Assembly: GCA_016550415.1 (NCBI GenBank) | Contig: JABXGU010000562.1 | Coordinates: 1-18,737 of the forward strand | Source of the DNA: an archaeon | GTDB lineage: Archaea > Asgardarchaeota > Hermodarchaeia > Hermodarchaeales > Hermodarchaeaceae | DNA length: 18,737 nucleotides | Direction: 5' to 3' | Shown here: piece by piece, positions 1 through 7,189 of the stretch | Layout: every line of letters starts with the position of its first letter | How positions within the stretch are numbered: the first letter of the stretch is position 1 | Program-made: the position numbers and the translations under genes | Notes under the pieces: model-generated | The model's input: the letters and a program-made list of their open reading frames with translations, nothing else | Told to the model about the DNA's origin: nothing | Databases searched by the model: none

Positions 1-747
1 ATTTCGTTACTCTTCCCTCAGGGACCATTTGTGGGTGGTTTCTTTGGATTGATTGCAACAATTGTATTAACAGGGATGTGGTGGAAAAAGAAGATTCATC
101 TTTCCCAGTCGTTGACAATGCTTAACATTCTTGTCTTACCTTGGATCTTTTCGCCATGTCTTAACTTCTTTCTAGGATTCAGACCCAGTATTATTACTGA
201 TTTTTCAATGGAGATTATTGGTCAGGGGGATGCTATTGGTTATCCAATTAATATTCTGTCAGTAATTTCCTTGGGGTGTGCAATTGCTTGTGCAATCATT
301 GATGAAGAATTTTCAAAAAAGAAGGCAACATATGACCGCGCAAATATTTTTGCGTTGGCGCCTTTGAGTTTTTGTGCTATTCTCGTATTGGCATCAGGCA
401 TATTACCTTGGGATCCATATCCTCGACCCTTTGCTGTTCTTCCGATTGCGATAGGGGTATCCATGCTTGCAGCTGCTTTCTTAACTCGAGTATCAGGATT
501 AAATGCAGGACTTATTCTCGCTCTGATTTGGGTAGGGCTAGAACTGATGTGGATAGCTGGTTTATGGCTCTATGGCTTGGTCCCAGTTTGGTCAATTTCA
601 GACTATGCTCTTCCGGCTTTTTATTTATCCAGTATGCCAGACAAAGAACCTATTGGTCTGGGTCCATTGTTACTTTTCAGTTCAGCCTTCATTATTCTGG
701 CTGTGATATGCATTCTAATGTGGCTCACTATAATCTACAAATTTTAG
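1..747 (+). CDS. Multi-pass membrane protein of unknown function (5' partial)
   Basis: The reading frame is open from the first base, so the gene probably begins upstream of the window. The GTG at 31 could be a start but has no clear ribosome binding site. The visible 248 residues are very hydrophobic, with about seven likely membrane spans separated by short loops. One longer polar loop (around residues 97-113, containing DEEFSKKK) probably faces the cytoplasm. The protein ends in a hydrophobic helix followed by IIYKF. I recognise no catalytic motif or family signature, so no function is assigned. It is followed by a 185-bp gap with U-rich tracts and then the mevalonate gene cluster on the same strand. 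Nothing in the sequence ties it to isoprenoid synthesis. Existence of the gene is well supported by length and composition; its role is unknown. Confidence 0.75.
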   Translation: MSLLFPQGPFVGGFFGLIATIVLTGMWWKKKIHLSQSLTMLNILVLPWIFSPCLNFFLGFRPSIITDFSMEIIGQGDAIGYPINILSVISLGCAIACAIIDEEFSKKKATYDRANIFALAPLSFCAILVLASGILPWDPYPRPFAVLPIAIGVSMLAAAFLTRVSGLNAGLILALIWVGLELMWIAGLWLYGLVPVWSISDYALPAFYLSSMPDKEPIGLGPLLLFSSAFIILAVICILMWLTIIYKF

Positions 748-807
748 GCAACAAGACAACTATCAATACCCAAATTCCTAGAAGTTAATTAAAAAAAGAT
801 GTTGGAA

Positions 808-823
808 ATTTTGTTTGGTTTTT
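808..823 (+). terminator. U-rich tract, possible archaeal terminator
   Basis: A run of T-rich clusters (attttgtttggttttt) lies 60-75 bp downstream of the membrane protein stop and before the mevalonate kinase gene. Archaeal RNA polymerase often terminates at oligo-U without a hairpin. No stem precedes it, so the call is tentative. Confidence 0.3.
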
Positions 824-932
824 GTCGATATGTCCGTTAGTAGAAAATAGAAAGGCTCTTAAGTTCTAAACCAGAATCGAACGCCATCTCTGCTTTGAAT
901 GTATTAGTATCTAAGCATCTTTTGCCTGTAGA

Positions 933-1898
933 ATGTCTGATATGGAGTTGTCTGATATGGTCAGTAAAGGTGCAGGTTTCGGGAAGGTAATTTTGTTTGG
1001 TGAACATTTCGTGGTTTATGGTCTTCCTGCTATTGCATCAGCGATTAGCTCTCAGACAATAGCGGAAGTTAAACGTTTTGACAAACCGGGTTGGAAGTTG
1101 ACAGACAAACGCCCAGCAGTTCCCGGTTATAAGAAGAAGAAGGAAGATGAACAACGAGTTTCTATTGAGAACATCTTGCGTTTCGCAAAAATTGATACCA
1201 GTCAAGAAGGTCTTCAAATCACACTGGAAGGTGATTTGGTGTGTGCAAGTGGGATTGGAGCAAGTGCAGCAAGTTGTGTAGCACTAGCACGCGCACTGAA
1301 CACTGAATACAAGCTAGGGTGGGATGATCACAGAGTCAATGCAGCAGCCTTTGAGGGCGAAAAGGGCTATCATGGCACACCCAGTGGCATCGATAATACT
1401 GCATCAACATTCGGAGGTGTGGTCTGGTACAAACGGGACTTAACAGGTGGACCTCCAACTATAGAGACTATTAAGTTGAAAACTCCAACAGAAATTGTCA
1501 TTGCCAGCACTGGAATAACTGCCAGCACAACTGAAGTAGTAACTGATGTTCGTAGAATGAAAGAAGAGAAGACAAAATGGTTCGATCAAATAGTCAAGGA
1601 CTATTTGGAAATTGCAGACAAAGGACGAAAAGCATTAGACAAAATGGATCTGGAATTACTTGGACAACTAATGAACAAAAATCACAAACTACTTCTTGAA
1701 ATAAATGTGTCCTGTGTTGAACTCGAGGAGTTGGTGGGTGTCGCTCGTAAAGCAGGTGCTTGGGGCGCAAAATTAACAGGGACAGGACGTGGAGGCAATA
1801 TGGTTGCTTTGACTCCTAGCCCTGATTTACAGGGTAATGTCTTTGGAGCAATCAAGCAACGTGGCTATACTGTATGGAAGACACGTATTGGTGTTTGA
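933..1898 (+). CDS. mvk: Mevalonate kinase (GHMP kinase family)
   Basis: Phosphorylates mevalonate to mevalonate 5-phosphate with ATP, in the cytoplasm. The three GHMP kinase motifs are visible: KVILFGEH at residues 18-25, the phosphate-binding loop GIGASAAS at 107-114, and KLTGTGRGG at 280-288. The segment GTPSGID (148-154) carries the expected catalytic Asp154. The length of 321 residues is normal for the family. The start is uncertain. ATG 933 has no SD, while ATG 957 (third of three in-frame ATGs) is preceded by GGAG at 944-947 with a 9-nt spacer and would still retain every motif. The third motif has Arg where many homologues have Gly. The gene heads a same-strand cluster with ubiD-like, aconitase-X and isomerase genes, which supports mevalonate rather than homoserine or galactose as substrate. 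Confidence 0.93.
   Translation: MSDMELSDMVSKGAGFGKVILFGEHFVVYGLPAIASAISSQTIAEVKRFDKPGWKLTDKRPAVPGYKKKKEDEQRVSIENILRFAKIDTSQEGLQITLEGDLVCASGIGASAASCVALARALNTEYKLGWDDHRVNAAAFEGEKGYHGTPSGIDNTASTFGGVVWYKRDLTGGPPTIETIKLKTPTEIVIASTGITASTTEVVTDVRRMKEEKTKWFDQIVKDYLEIADKGRKALDKMDLELLGQLMNKNHKLLLEINVSCVELEELVGVARKAGAWGAKLTGTGRGGNMVALTPSPDLQGNVFGAIKQRGYTVWKTRIGV
934..960 (+). repeat. 15-bp-period tandem duplication at the mvk start
   Basis: The 12-mer tgtctgatatgg occurs at 934-945 and 949-960. The 15-nt period is exactly five codons, giving the N-terminal peptide MSDMELSDMV. It multiplies the candidate ATG codons (933, 942, 957), and the first copy together with the spacer supplies a GGAG that could serve the last ATG. 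Confidence 0.8.
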
Positions 1899-1919
1899 CT
1901 TAGGTAGGGTGAAACTGTC

Positions 1920-3230
1920 ATGGGTCTAAGAGAATATTTAGAGAAATTAGAAAAAGAAGGCAAGCTTCTAAAGATTAAGAAGCCAGTATCAAGAAAGCTT
2001 GAAGCAGCCGGAATTCTTAAGGCTGCTGAGCCAAAGCCTGTATTGTTTGAACAAATCAAAGAAAGCCCCTATCGCATAGTGGGGAACATTTGCTGTAGCA
2101 AAGACAGTATTGCATCATATCTTGGCATTGCCACAAAGGATCTCATTCCTGAATTGTCACGAGCTATTAAGGATCGGTCACCTCCAAAAGAGGTGAAATC
2201 TGCTCCTTGCCAAGAGGTTGTTGAACCTAGCGTGGATTTGAGTAAGGTTCCTATTTTGCTCCATAATACAAAAGACGGAGGACCTTACATCTCATCAGCT
2301 GTAGTTGTCACCAAGCACAACAAGCTAGGTCAGAATTTAGACTTCCACCGAGCCATGCAGATTAGTAAGAACACTATGAGCACCCGCATTGTTGCAAAAC
2401 GCAACTTCGATACATTTCTGCAAGAAAAGGGTGAATTGGATGTTGCTTATTGCGTCGGCAATTCTACGAATGTTCTTGTTGCAGCAGCTACATCAGTGGA
2501 TATTGGCATTAATGAGCTAGAAATTGCCAATGCCCTCGAACCAACTCGTGTAGTAAAAGCAAAGACTTCAGACCTACTCATACCAGCTGATTGTGAATGG
2601 GTATTGGAAGGTCGTGTGTATCTCAATAAACGACATGACGAAGGACCTTTCATGGACTTGACTGAAACATATGATATCATACGCCAAGAGCCAGTCTTCG
2701 AAGTAAAATGCATCACACACAGGAAAGATGCAATATGGCAAGCACTCCTACCGGGGGCCTTTGAACATAAAGTGCTAATGGGAATGCCTCGAGAACCCAC
2801 AATCTATCAGAAAGTTGTAGAGGCAGAAGTACGGTGCTTGGATGTGAACATCAATCCCGGCGGTTGCAGTTGGCTTCACGCCATTGTTAAAATCGATAAA
2901 CAAAAAGAGGAAGATGGCAAACTCGCAATTGAAGCTGCATTCAAAGGTCACACTAGTTGCAAACATGTCTTTGTTGTGGATAAAGACATCGACATATACA
3001 ATCCCCTAGAAGTCGAATGGGCAATGGCAACCCGGTTCCAAGGTGACACTGACTTAGTCATCAAAGCGCGAGAACGAGGAAGTAGCCTTGATCCAAGTGC
3101 AGAGCCAGGAACACACCTAACCACAAAAATGGGTTTTGATCTCACTCACCCCCTTAAAATTGAAAGTGGTAAGAACTTTGACCTGGCAACTTTTCCAAAG
3201 GTTGACCTCAAATCATTCCTTGAGGAGTGA
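1920..3230 (+). CDS. UbiD-family decarboxylase, probable anhydromevalonate phosphate decarboxylase
   Basis: A prenylated-FMN-dependent decarboxylase of the UbiD family, 436 residues, close to the usual length. The family signature EGPFMD at 241-246 supplies the catalytic Glu and the second acidic residue (Asp, as in bacterial UbiD). HRAMQISKN (143-151) resembles the segment carrying the cofactor-binding Arg. UbiD proteins vary in substrate. The neighbours (mevalonate kinase 21 bp upstream, both aconitase-X subunits immediately downstream) make decarboxylation of trans-anhydromevalonate 5-phosphate to isopentenyl phosphate the best reading, as described for Aeropyrum pernix. The ATG at 1920 follows aggtagggtg, a strong ribosome binding site. 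The stop overlaps the GTG-initiated extension of the next frame. A UbiX-type flavin prenyltransferase, needed for the cofactor, is not in the window. Family assignment is firm; substrate rests on context. Confidence 0.92.
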   Translation: MGLREYLEKLEKEGKLLKIKKPVSRKLEAAGILKAAEPKPVLFEQIKESPYRIVGNICCSKDSIASYLGIATKDLIPELSRAIKDRSPPKEVKSAPCQEVVEPSVDLSKVPILLHNTKDGGPYISSAVVVTKHNKLGQNLDFHRAMQISKNTMSTRIVAKRNFDTFLQEKGELDVAYCVGNSTNVLVAAATSVDIGINELEIANALEPTRVVKAKTSDLLIPADCEWVLEGRVYLNKRHDEGPFMDLTETYDIIRQEPVFEVKCITHRKDAIWQALLPGAFEHKVLMGMPREPTIYQKVVEAEVRCLDVNINPGGCSWLHAIVKIDKQKEEDGKLAIEAAFKGHTSCKHVFVVDKDIDIYNPLEVEWAMATRFQGDTDLVIKARERGSSLDPSAEPGTHLTTKMGFDLTHPLKIESGKNFDLATFPKVDLKSFLEE

Positions 3231-3238
3231 TTATTAGT

Positions 3239-4429
3239 ATGAAATTAACTGCGATTCAACACGATATGCTGAATGGAAAATATGGACAAGCCACCAAAAA
3301 GAGCATGGAAATCCTATTTGCACTCGGCGAAATATACGATGCAAAACGAATGGTACCTGTTACCTCCGTACAGATTGCAGGTGTTAGCTATGCAAATCTT
3401 GAGGAACCAGGATTAGAATGGCTTGCCCAAATGGCAAAGGATGGGCTTGTGCGTGTACTCACCACACTTAACCCAGCTGGTATGGATTTAGAGAACTGGA
3501 AAACCCTTGGCATTGACCCAGAGTTTGCCAAGAACCAAGCACGTGTAATAGACGCTTTTGCAAAAATGGGCATCATCACAACTTGCACCTGTACTCCCTA
3601 TCTGATTGGAAATCTTCCCCATTATGGCGAACATATTGCTTGGGCTGAGAGCAGTGCTGTATGTTTTGCCAACTCAGTGATTGGTGCTAGGACTAATCGT
3701 GAGGGTGGACCAAGTGCACTTGCTGCTGCTTTAACAGGATTTACTCCAGAATACGGTTTTCACCTAGATGAGAATCGACAAGCCAATATAGCATTCCATG
3801 TGAAGAAAGAAATTAGAGGCACCGCCCAGTTCGGCACACTAGGTAAGGTTCTCGGTGATATCTTAGCATCTAAGGTGGAATGGACTGTACCATACATTAC
3901 AGGAATACCAGAAGCCACCACCGATGAATTGAAGGCTCTTTGTGCTTCAATTGCCACTTACGGCGGGACTGCCCTTTTCCACATCGAAGGCATTACTCCG
4001 GACAGAACTGAAATTCCAAAAGAGAGTAAAATAGTAACTGCAAAGGATTTAGAGCAAGCAGAAAAAGAACTTAGAGATGAAGGTGCAATCATTGACTTCG
4101 TGAGTATCGGTTGTCCTCACGCTTCCCTAAATGAAATTCAACAAATAGCAGAACTTGTCAAAGGCAAAAAGGTTACCAAAGAAACATGGATTACAACAGC
4201 TCGACCTACAAAGTCAGTAGCAGATAAAATGGGGTATACTTCAATAATCGAAGCTGCTGGAATCAAGTTTGCCTGTGACACATGCTGTGTTGTGGCACCG
4301 ATTAAGGGACGCTTTGTTGGACTTTGCACCGATTCTGCCAAGGGTTGCTATTATGGTCGAGGACGAAATAATTTCAAAATCAAACATTGCTCATTAGAAG
4401 ATTGCATTCAGGAGGCATTGACAAAATGA
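3239..4429 (+). CDS. Aconitase X large subunit, probable phosphomevalonate dehydratase large subunit
   Basis: Large subunit of the aconitase-X family. In the modified archaeal mevalonate pathway this Fe-S enzyme dehydrates mevalonate 5-phosphate to trans-anhydromevalonate 5-phosphate. From ATG 3239 the protein has 396 residues. Candidate Fe-S ligands are Cys116 and Cys118 (CTCTPY), Cys292 (GCPH), Cys346/349/350 (CDTCC), Cys363 and Cys370 (GCYYGRG). The Ser/Gly-rich and Asn/Arg-rich substrate regions such as ARTNREGGPSA (150-160) match the family. ATG 3239 is preferred over GTG 3227 because gaggagtga lies just upstream and family members start close to MKLT. It begins 8 bp after the decarboxylase stop, and its own stop overlaps the small-subunit ATG, so the three genes are probably cotranslated. 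The dehydratase substrate is inferred from context. Confidence 0.92.
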   Translation: MKLTAIQHDMLNGKYGQATKKSMEILFALGEIYDAKRMVPVTSVQIAGVSYANLEEPGLEWLAQMAKDGLVRVLTTLNPAGMDLENWKTLGIDPEFAKNQARVIDAFAKMGIITTCTCTPYLIGNLPHYGEHIAWAESSAVCFANSVIGARTNREGGPSALAAALTGFTPEYGFHLDENRQANIAFHVKKEIRGTAQFGTLGKVLGDILASKVEWTVPYITGIPEATTDELKALCASIATYGGTALFHIEGITPDRTEIPKESKIVTAKDLEQAEKELRDEGAIIDFVSIGCPHASLNEIQQIAELVKGKKVTKETWITTARPTKSVADKMGYTSIIEAAGIKFACDTCCVVAPIKGRFVGLCTDSAKGCYYGRGRNNFKIKHCSLEDCIQEALTK

Positions 4430-4821
4430 CTACTAGGTTTAAAGGAAGGAAAATCTCGCCCGGCACCGCCTCAGGTGAAGCCATAGTTACAAGTCAGGGT
4501 GTTTCCTTCTATGGTGGGGTTGACCCTAAAACCGGAACAGTGGTTGAAAAGAACCATGAATTAGAGGGCAAATCAATAGAAGGGAAGGTACTAGTTTTCC
4601 CTATGGGCAAAGGTTCCACCGTAGGTTCCTATGTTCTTTATCAAATGGCAAAGACGGGTAAAGGACCAATCGCTATTATCAATAAGGAATGCGAAACCAT
4701 TGTAGCTGTCGGATGCATAATTAGTGATATCCCCGCTGTCGACAAAATCCCAATAGAGAAAATAAAAAGCGGTCAAAAAGTCCATGTTGAAGCAGACCAA
4801 GGCTTGGTAGAACTACTTTAA
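4426..4821 (+). CDS. Aconitase X small (swivel) subunit, probable phosphomevalonate dehydratase small subunit
   Basis: Small partner of the preceding protein, 131 residues. It forms the mobile swivel domain that closes over the Fe-S active site. The start ISPGTASGEAI (10-20) and the loop GKGST (61-65), with the conserved Ser64, are typical of the family. So is the PIAIINKECETIVAVGCIISDIP-like region spanning 81-103. I chose ATG 4426 because GGAGG at 4411-4415 sits 10 nt upstream and the ATGA overlap with the large-subunit stop suggests translational coupling. A longer frame reaching back to 4387 would need an unsupported start inside the large subunit. The separate small subunit is the arrangement expected in archaea; many bacterial homologues are fused. 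Confidence 0.92.
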   Translation: MTTRFKGRKISPGTASGEAIVTSQGVSFYGGVDPKTGTVVEKNHELEGKSIEGKVLVFPMGKGSTVGSYVLYQMAKTGKGPIAIINKECETIVAVGCIISDIPAVDKIPIEKIKSGQKVHVEADQGLVELL

Positions 4822-4893
4822 AGCTTGAACAAAGTTCTAGATTAATAGATTCCCTACAGCAACTTTACTCTCTCTTAACTTGGGTGGATTCTC

Positions 4894-6030
4894 TTGGTTG
4901 CTTCGAGAACTAAATCAGGTTCAAAAAGGAAGGATAGTACTACCGAGGATCGTAAACTGGACCATATCCGTATCTGTCTTGAACATGATGTCCAATCCTC
5001 CGTTTCAACAGGATTCAATGAAATTCAACTAATCCATAATGCTGCTCCAGAAATGGACCTAAATGATGTAGATTTGCAGTGCACCTTCTTGGGGCACAAA
5101 CTTTCTGCTCCAATCATCGTTACCGCCATAACTGGTGGTCACAATGAGGCAACCCAAATTAATCAGAATATTGCGAAGGCAGTGGAAGATCTCGGACTAG
5201 CTATGGGTGTTGGCAGCCAACGTGCAGCAATTGAAGATTCGAGTCTTAGTCCCTCATTCACGATAGCCCGACAATCTGCACCAACAGCATTTCTCATAGG
5301 AAATATTGGGGCCCCACAATTATCTCAAGGTTACGGAGTGGATGAAGCAAAAACTGCTATTGCAATGATAAAAGCTAATGCACTGGCAATTCATTTTAAC
5401 GCGGCTCAAGAAGCCATCCAACCTGAGGGGGAGTCAACCTTTTCTGGGATAACCAAGGCACTTGAAAATCTTGCCAAAAACATCTCTGTTCCAATAATTG
5501 CTAAGGAGACAGGTGCTGGTATAAGCAGGGAAACTGCCATTATGCTAGCAAAGACAGGAGTAAAAGCTCTTGATGTAGCGGGTCTTGGTGGAACAAGTTG
5601 GCCAGCAGTAGAAGCTGAACGTGCCAAGGCAGAGAATAGCCAAAAGGCAACGCTTGGACGATGGTTTTCTGATTGGGGAATACCTACCGCTATTAGCACC
5701 TTTGAAGCTGCCCAGAACATCAATATTCCAATAATCGCTTCAGGTGGTATACGAACAGGAATTGATATTGCCAAAGCTATTGCCTTGGGAGCACAAATGG
5801 GCGGCGTTGCACTACCTGTATTGGCGCCTTCTACAACAAGTAGCAATAAAGTAAGAGAATATTTAGAGACTCTTATGCATGGGCTGAAGGCTACAATGTT
5901 TCTCATAGGCGCATCTAATCTCAAAGAACTGTCTCGTGCCCCAATTGTGATTCAAGGTGCGACACGGAATTGGCTTGAACTCCGTGATTTTGATCTTACT
6001 CAATTGGCAAAACGTCGAATCCGTTTATAG
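4894..6030 (+). CDS. fni: Type 2 isopentenyl-diphosphate isomerase (FMN-dependent)
   Basis: Interconverts isopentenyl diphosphate and dimethylallyl diphosphate using reduced FMN and Mg2+. The protein has 378 residues and the type 2 signatures in order: RKLDHI (20-25), TGGH (80-83), GVGSQRAA (105-112), GNIGAPQL (136-143), HFNAAQEAIQPEGE (167-180) with the metal-binding Gln-Glu pair, VAGLGGTSWPAVE (228-240), DWGIPTA (260-266) and ASGGIRTGIDIAKA (282-295). No ATG occurs before residue 54, which would lose conserved sequence. The TTG at 4894, six bases after gggtgg, is therefore the start. It lies 72 bp after the dehydratase small subunit, so it may be cotranscribed. Its direct substrate requires isopentenyl phosphate kinase, which must be encoded elsewhere. 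Confidence 0.95.
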   Translation: MVASRTKSGSKRKDSTTEDRKLDHIRICLEHDVQSSVSTGFNEIQLIHNAAPEMDLNDVDLQCTFLGHKLSAPIIVTAITGGHNEATQINQNIAKAVEDLGLAMGVGSQRAAIEDSSLSPSFTIARQSAPTAFLIGNIGAPQLSQGYGVDEAKTAIAMIKANALAIHFNAAQEAIQPEGESTFSGITKALENLAKNISVPIIAKETGAGISRETAIMLAKTGVKALDVAGLGGTSWPAVEAERAKAENSQKATLGRWFSDWGIPTAISTFEAAQNINIPIIASGGIRTGIDIAKAIALGAQMGGVALPVLAPSTTSSNKVREYLETLMHGLKATMFLIGASNLKELSRAPIVIQGATRNWLELRDFDLTQLAKRRIRL

Positions 6031-6065
6031 CAATAAATCTAGGAATATTGCGATTGAGGAAAAAG

Positions 6066-6074
6066 TTTTAAAAG
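6066..6074 (+). promoter_or_regulatory. TATA-like box upstream of the L7Ae gene
   Basis: The sequence ttttaaaag lies in the 135-bp spacer after fni. An initiation site about 25 bp downstream, near 6098, would leave a leader of about 65 nt before the L7Ae start. The match to archaeal TATA boxes is good, but no transcript data are available. Confidence 0.5.
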
Positions 6075-6096
6075 TTATACCGTGTGCTACTGTGTC

Positions 6097-6128
6097 GCCA
6101 CAGGTCAGAATATTTCTACTCTGTTGGC
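6097..6128 (+). promoter_or_regulatory. Hairpin in the putative L7Ae mRNA leader
   Basis: GCCACAG (6097-6103) can pair with CTG-T-TGGC (6121-6128), with one bulged T. Inside it AGAA (6107-6110) can pair with TTCT (6113-6116) around a three-base loop, separated by a small internal loop. It begins at the predicted transcription start. L7Ae is known to bind kink-turns and to control its own mRNA in some archaea, so a regulatory role is possible. I do not see a full kink-turn consensus. Confidence 0.3.
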
Positions 6129-6165
6129 AATTGCAAGACCCGATGATGATTAAGAGGTGTTCTTG

Positions 6166-6534
6166 TTGTCAAAATCACATGTTAAATTTACTGCACCAAA
6201 AGAATTACAAGATATTGCTTACGAAATTATTGAAGTTGCCCGGGATACGGGTAAGGTACGTAAGGGTACGAATGAATCAACAAAAGCTGTTGAACGTGCT
6301 GTTGCTAAGTTTGTTGTTATCGCTGAAGATGTAGATCCACCTGAAATCGTCTTCCATCTTCCGTTGATGTGTGAGGAAAAGAATATCCCCTATATTTACG
6401 TTGCCAGTAAACAACGTCTGGGGACCGCTCTTGGTATTGACGTGCAATCAGCATCTGCAGCTGTCATTGAGGAAGGCGAAGCTAAACGCATCATTGCTGA
6501 CCTCGTCAAGAAACTGAACGAACTTCAGAAATAA
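6166..6534 (+). CDS. rpl7ae: 50S ribosomal protein L7Ae
   Basis: RNA-binding protein of the large ribosomal subunit. In archaea it is also a shared core component of box C/D and H/ACA RNPs and of RNase P, where it recognises kink-turns. The RNA-binding signature RKGTNESTKAVER is at residues 32-44, and VASKQRLGTALG in the C-terminal half is typical. I prefer TTG 6166 (122 residues, starting MSKSHVKFTAPKEL) because GAGGTG at 6154-6159 is six bases upstream and the protein then begins where homologues do. GTG 6157 is inside that ribosome binding site and is less likely. S28e and L24e follow, the usual archaeal order. The codon run ATGATGA just before the ribosome binding site resembles a C box (see findings). 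Confidence 0.95.
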   Translation: MSKSHVKFTAPKELQDIAYEIIEVARDTGKVRKGTNESTKAVERAVAKFVVIAEDVDPPEIVFHLPLMCEEKNIPYIYVASKQRLGTALGIDVQSASAAVIEEGEAKRIIADLVKKLNELQK

Positions 6535-6559
6535 AAAAGTCAATTCTGGTGACTCCTGA

Positions 6560-6775
6560 ATGAGTGCCGAGGAGCTGGGTATCCCAGCAGAAGTTGTGCA
6601 AGTTGTTGGACGTACGGGCCTAACGGGTGAGATAATACAAGTTCGTGTGCGTGTCTTGGAAGGACGCGATCAGGGACGAATCCTGACCCGAAACGTGAAA
6701 GGTCCAATCCGAGAAGGTGACATACTCATTCTGCGCGAGACAGAACGTGAGGCACGGAAGATACGAACTCCCTAG
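6560..6775 (+). CDS. rps28e: 30S ribosomal protein S28e
   Basis: Small-subunit ribosomal protein near the mRNA exit region, found only in archaea and eukaryotes. It has 71 residues, the normal length. The OB-fold core [18 protein letters not shown] and the nearly invariant ending around [14 protein letters not shown] and LRETEREAR identify it. ggtga at 6548-6552 is a modest ribosome binding site. It lies 25 bp after L7Ae and 26 bp before L24e on the same strand, so the three are probably one operon. Confidence 0.95.
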   Translation: MSAEELGIPAEVVQVVGRTGLTGEIIQVRVRVLEGRDQGRILTRNVKGPIREGDILILRETEREARKIRTP

Positions 6776-6801
6776 AGCTCACAAAAGGGTGGCAATCAAA
6801 A

Positions 6802-7122
6802 ATGGTGAAAAAATACACTTGTGGGTTTTGCGGTGGTGGCATTGAACCTGGAACAGGAACCATCTTTGTAAGAAGTGATGGTAGTCTTCTCTATCTCTGC
6901 TCAAGTAAATGTCGTAAAAATGCTATTACACTAAAGCGCCGCCCTCAAAAACTGAAATGGACTGAGGTTTACGAAGAGCGAATACGACGAAAAGCACGAG
7001 ATGCTAGGGCTAGGAAACGGGCAAAAACTGTAACAAAACCAGAAGAAAAAGCAAAGGAAAAGGCAGAAGAAAAGCCAAAGGTCAAGCCAAAAACAAAAGC
7101 CAAGCCAAAAACAAAAGAATAG
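6802..7122 (+). CDS. rpl24e: 50S ribosomal protein L24e with a long lysine-rich tail
   Basis: Zinc-binding protein of the large ribosomal subunit, homologous to eukaryotic eL24 and to the biogenesis factor RLP24. The core is residues 1-60, with the zinc ligands Cys7, Cys10, Cys33 and Cys37, the segment VRSDGSLLYLCSSKC and the conserved KRRPQKLKWTE. Most archaeal versions stop soon after this. Here a further 45 residues follow that are almost only Lys, Glu, Pro, Ala, Thr and Arg, ending in KPKTKAKPKTKE-type repeats, and probably disordered. AAAGGGTGG at 6782-6790 precedes the ATG. The gene closes the L7Ae operon and faces the NDK gene on the opposite strand. Confidence 0.94.
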   Translation: MVKKYTCGFCGGGIEPGTGTIFVRSDGSLLYLCSSKCRKNAITLKRRPQKLKWTEVYEERIRRKARDARARKRAKTVTKPEEKAKEKAEEKPKVKPKTKAKPKTKE

Positions 7123-7127
7123 TTTTT
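7123..7127 (+). terminator. Oligo-T run after L24e
   Basis: Five T residues directly follow the L24e stop codon, in the 67-bp space between convergent genes. This is compatible with archaeal U-tract termination but short. Confidence 0.25.
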
Positions 7128-7189
7128 GCTCATACCTCAATTTGGATGGTTCTAATACCCTGCTAGTAGGAGCTGTCGCTTGGCATCAT

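Noticed and set aside
5406..5924. Long open frame of 172 codons opposite fni
   Set aside because: It is antisense to a well-conserved isomerase, has no family motif and is explained by codon bias of the real gene.
6143..6149. ATGATGA as part of a box C/D guide RNA gene
   Set aside because: No D box (CTGA) lies at a suitable distance; the nearest in sense is far inside the L7Ae gene. It is kept only as a possible half of a leader motif.
5957..6334. Frameshifted or alternative gene spanning the fni end and L7Ae start
   Set aside because: The frame has low-complexity Leu-rich translation and overlaps two well-supported genes in other frames.
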